From: Phoronis ovalis
Taxonomy: Eukaryota; Phoronida; Phoronidae
Direction: 5' to 3'
Length of the DNA: 19,130 nt
Assembly (NCBI GenBank): GCA_028565635.1
Contig: JAOXYB010016421.1
Coordinates: 1 to 19,130 of the forward strand
The translations under genes were made by a program, and so were the position numbers. The notes below the pieces were generated by a model. That model was not told the origin of the DNA. It did not search any database and saw only the letters and a program-made list of their open reading frames with translations. Positions 16,597-19,130 of the stretch are shown here, piece after piece; the stretch's first letter is position 1; the number at the start of each line of letters is the position of its first letter.

Positions 16597-19029
16597 CTAG
16601 AAATGAAATAAATAGATTTCATGAAGTATATTTAGTTAAAATAATTAATATTATGTTTGCTGATACACAATTAAGTCTTTTAATTTCGGCTGCCTAATAA
16701 TCGCCACCTTGTCTGAATGATCTTTTTTATACTGTTGGCACATGTATTTTCGAATCTACCACAATTGTTAAATTATTTTAACGTAATACATTCACAGCAC
16801 ATAACCACCTTAAAATATATAGTAAAGTAGCATATATTAATAAACCAAATGTAAGAATTTTTTTTTCCTTCAAAAATGTAGTATTGCAGTTGTTTCTTAC
16901 AGACTGGTGATTTTTCCAAAGGAAGGAAACTGGGAGTCATTAATAAGAAAACTAAATGTGGGTTTGTGGAGTTAAATTTAAAGTGGCACTAGTCTGCAAT
17001 CTGATTGTGAAAGATAATAAAATAAAAACTTTCAAAAGAATTAATTGTGTTGTGGAGGTTTTTTCTTCATTTTCAGTATTTTGTTTGTTAACAATCTTGG
17101 CAGTAGCTTTTTAACCACAATAGCATTTAATTTATACACTGAGTCCAGAAAATACATTTTGTTTAGTAACACAAAATAGGTCTTATTTTATCTCTTCAAA
17201 GTTGCAGACAGACAACTGGCAATGTGATCACTGCCAATTAATACCAAGACAGCATTAGTACCAAGACCAGGTGTAAGGTGCTCACACTGTGAACCAAGTC
17301 AAAAGTATTTAACATTCCTTTTTGAAACAAAAGCTTTATTATTAATGACATGGTCATTAAAAGTTTCCTTTTATAGAAGTACAGAGCCCTAGGTGTCATA
17401 TCTTTTAAAAATAATTAAAGTAAAGAACAAGTTAATCATTACTGTTTTTTTTTGTTTGGAACAAGTTGTTGAAGAAATATATTACAAAGATGTAAGGATA
17501 CTTAACTCTCCTGGATTTTAGTTATACAAGAAATGCTTATGAAAAACTAGCTTTTTAGATTGTCAATATGTAGACACAATGAACGGGTGTTGGTAGCATG
17601 TAGTGTTTTATAATGAATGGCAAATACTTCTTTAATATTCTTTGAAGAGGAGGAACCTTTAATTTTTTTAGTGAATGGTGTTAATTTTTTTAGTGTATTA
17701 TTTTGGCAATGTTCATTATAATTCTGTATGGTTCAAAGACAAGGCAACACTGTCAATATAGGAATCGTTGTTTGTTTCTGCAACTGGAACTACTATGGGA
17801 ATATACCATCCACCAAATGAGACACTGCACACCATTTCTTTTTTTTCCCACAGTTGAATGTTTAGTGATAGAACAGACATCTCTATAATAATAACAGACA
17901 CATGCTTATTAAAAACTTGACAATGTTTATAAGTGTTAATAAAAACCATAAGTATAAATTAGTTATGCATATTGGACCATGCATTATTTTATTAGTAAAA
18001 TTACTGCACCATTTGCAGTACTTATGAAATTTTAAAAAGTTTCACACTTTTCTTGGTGTTCTGTGAGCATGCTAATTTCCAAACCTTCTCTCTTTATTTT
18101 TTTTATATTGCTATGGAAGGTTGCTTAGTCTGCACCTGCATGTGCATCATTCATAATTTACTTATTTGTCCTTGATGAAACCTTGTTTGCGTAATTGTTA
18201 CAGAGATACTGTAACATTTCTTTTGAAGTATAATTACAGGTTTTACATGTTACTCACCTGGTACAAACAGTGAATGAATTATGCTGTATTTGGATTGTAT
18301 TAACCATTAGGTGTGAATGAATTCATAATTTTTTGAAATATGATGCACATAGTATGATTGCCTGCTGTATGCGAGTTATGCAATATTCTTGATAATATTA
18401 TGAAGTTTGCTTTTAAATAATTACCATAACAGGACTTTTACTGATCACAAGGGCTGGTTGAACTTCCATCATGAGGGCTATATGGTTTACTTCTGGAAAA
18501 GTTTGTGAATGATCATATAATCAAAAGCCCTCCAAAAGTCATGAATTAAGCACATTAACTTGCTTTCTCAGTAACTTCTGATTAAAATAATATTCATATT
18601 TACCACTTAGCTGTCATTTACACTACATTTCAGACAGAAAGACCATAGCTCACTACACCTCATTAAATGTAAATTTACTAATTTAATTGACTTGATATAT
18701 GGTAGGGAACATAAATTACACCTAATGTTAGAAGCAGATTTCTTTAATTATATCTTACAAACAAGGAGGAAATGCTTACTTATTTTCATAGATGTACTAG
18801 TTAAGACACATCTTTTACATGTACCTAAACATGTAATGAAAAACAAAACATTACACCTATTTTAATAAGTGTTGTGTTGTAAATAATTATTGGTTGGTAT
18901 TATAAGCACTGCACCTCATTTATTTCAAACATTGGCTCTATTTTGCTTGTCTGCTATGAAATTGCCACATGTCAATCAGTTGTGCTTAATAGCTGTACTA
19001 ACTACAGAGTCACCCTTCTTGAACAATTC
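16597..19029. other. AT-rich region without a supported gene
   Basis: Expected to hold 5' introns of the minus-strand Cys-rich gene. The open frames here (for example 17703-17888 + and 17716-17949 -) show no family signature. A partial CTCF-like sequence (CAAGGTGGCG, minus strand) lies at about 16702-16712. Confidence 0.5.
18442..18492 (-). CDS. Tentative upstream exon of the Cys-rich gene
   Basis: Follows a tolerable acceptor (caaacttttccag) and ends at ATCA|GTAAAA in phase 1, as exon 16470-16596 requires. It encodes VNHIALMMEVQPALVI. A rival is the better donor CCAG|GTGAGT at 18256-18261 (exon body below 18302, SLFVP before the donor), which is also phase 1. Neither shows conserved sequence, so this is a pointer, not a call. 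Confidence 0.15.
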
Positions 19030-19130
19030 CTTCGTTAGAACTTCGTTATATATCGAGTTCAATTCGTTAGCCTAACGAGTTTAATTCGTTAGAACGAACA
19101 TGGGATCTCGAAGTTCTAACGAAGTTAACG
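19030..19130. repeat. Nested palindromic repeat, cut by the right edge
   Basis: A perfect 16-bp inverted repeat, cttcgttagaacttcg at 19030-19045, is matched by its complement at 19109-19124. Between and within the arms the octamer TTCGTTAG recurs at 19031, 19063 and 19085, with inverted copies CTAACGA at 19072 and CTAACGAA at 19116. The density of a single motif in both orientations, with a sharp boundary against plain intron, suggests the terminal part of a DNA transposon or MITE that continues beyond the window. Confidence 0.7.

Noticed and set aside
17703-17949. Overlapping open frames on both strands
   Set aside because: No family pattern and no splice sites that join the Cys-rich gene in phase.

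Overview
The window is eukaryotic and almost certainly metazoan. It is AT-rich, its genes are split by introns with GT..AG borders, and coding sequence is sparse. The best guess is a lophotrochozoan, perhaps a bivalve mollusc, because of the intron structure, the secreted olfactomedin-type and Cys-rich proteins and the style of the repeats. That placement is an inference, not a sequence match.

Layout from left to right. Positions 1-3499 on the minus strand carry the 5' half of a mevalonate kinase gene (MVK). Five coding exons are visible, encoding about residues 1-201; the rest lies beyond the left edge. A shared upstream region of 366 bp (3500-3865) separates its ATG from the ATG of a divergent plus-strand gene, MMAB (cob(I)alamin adenosyltransferase, mitochondrial). 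MMAB is complete: nine coding exons from 3866 to 13488 join with matching phases into a 251-residue protein. MVK and MMAB are also head-to-head neighbours in vertebrates, so the pair appears to be an old linked arrangement.

The introns are rich in inserted material. MVK intron 1 holds a 1,055-bp terminal-inverted-repeat transposon (2143-3197) with a TAA target duplication, a 183-bp internal tandem duplication, 30-bp subterminal minisatellites and a remnant of its own coding exon. MMAB intron 2 holds a ~400-bp long-armed inverted repeat of MITE type. MMAB intron 4 contains a same-strand, intronless olfactomedin-type gene (7142-8584) with its own TATA box and signal peptide, broken by one nonsense codon and two frameshifts. 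Repeat-like fragments lie at both window edges: a hairpin-containing GC-richer block on the left and a nested palindromic array on the right.

Downstream of MMAB and convergent with it, the minus strand carries the last two exons (15643-16596) of an unrecognised gene. Its C-terminal domain has eight cysteines and looks secreted. Its 5' exons are not confidently located and may lie right of the window.

Functionally, MVK (isoprenoid and sterol synthesis) and MMAB (adenosylcobalamin supply for methylmalonyl-CoA mutase) are in different pathways but share a promoter region. The nested olfactomedin copy and the Cys-rich gene have no evident connection to them.
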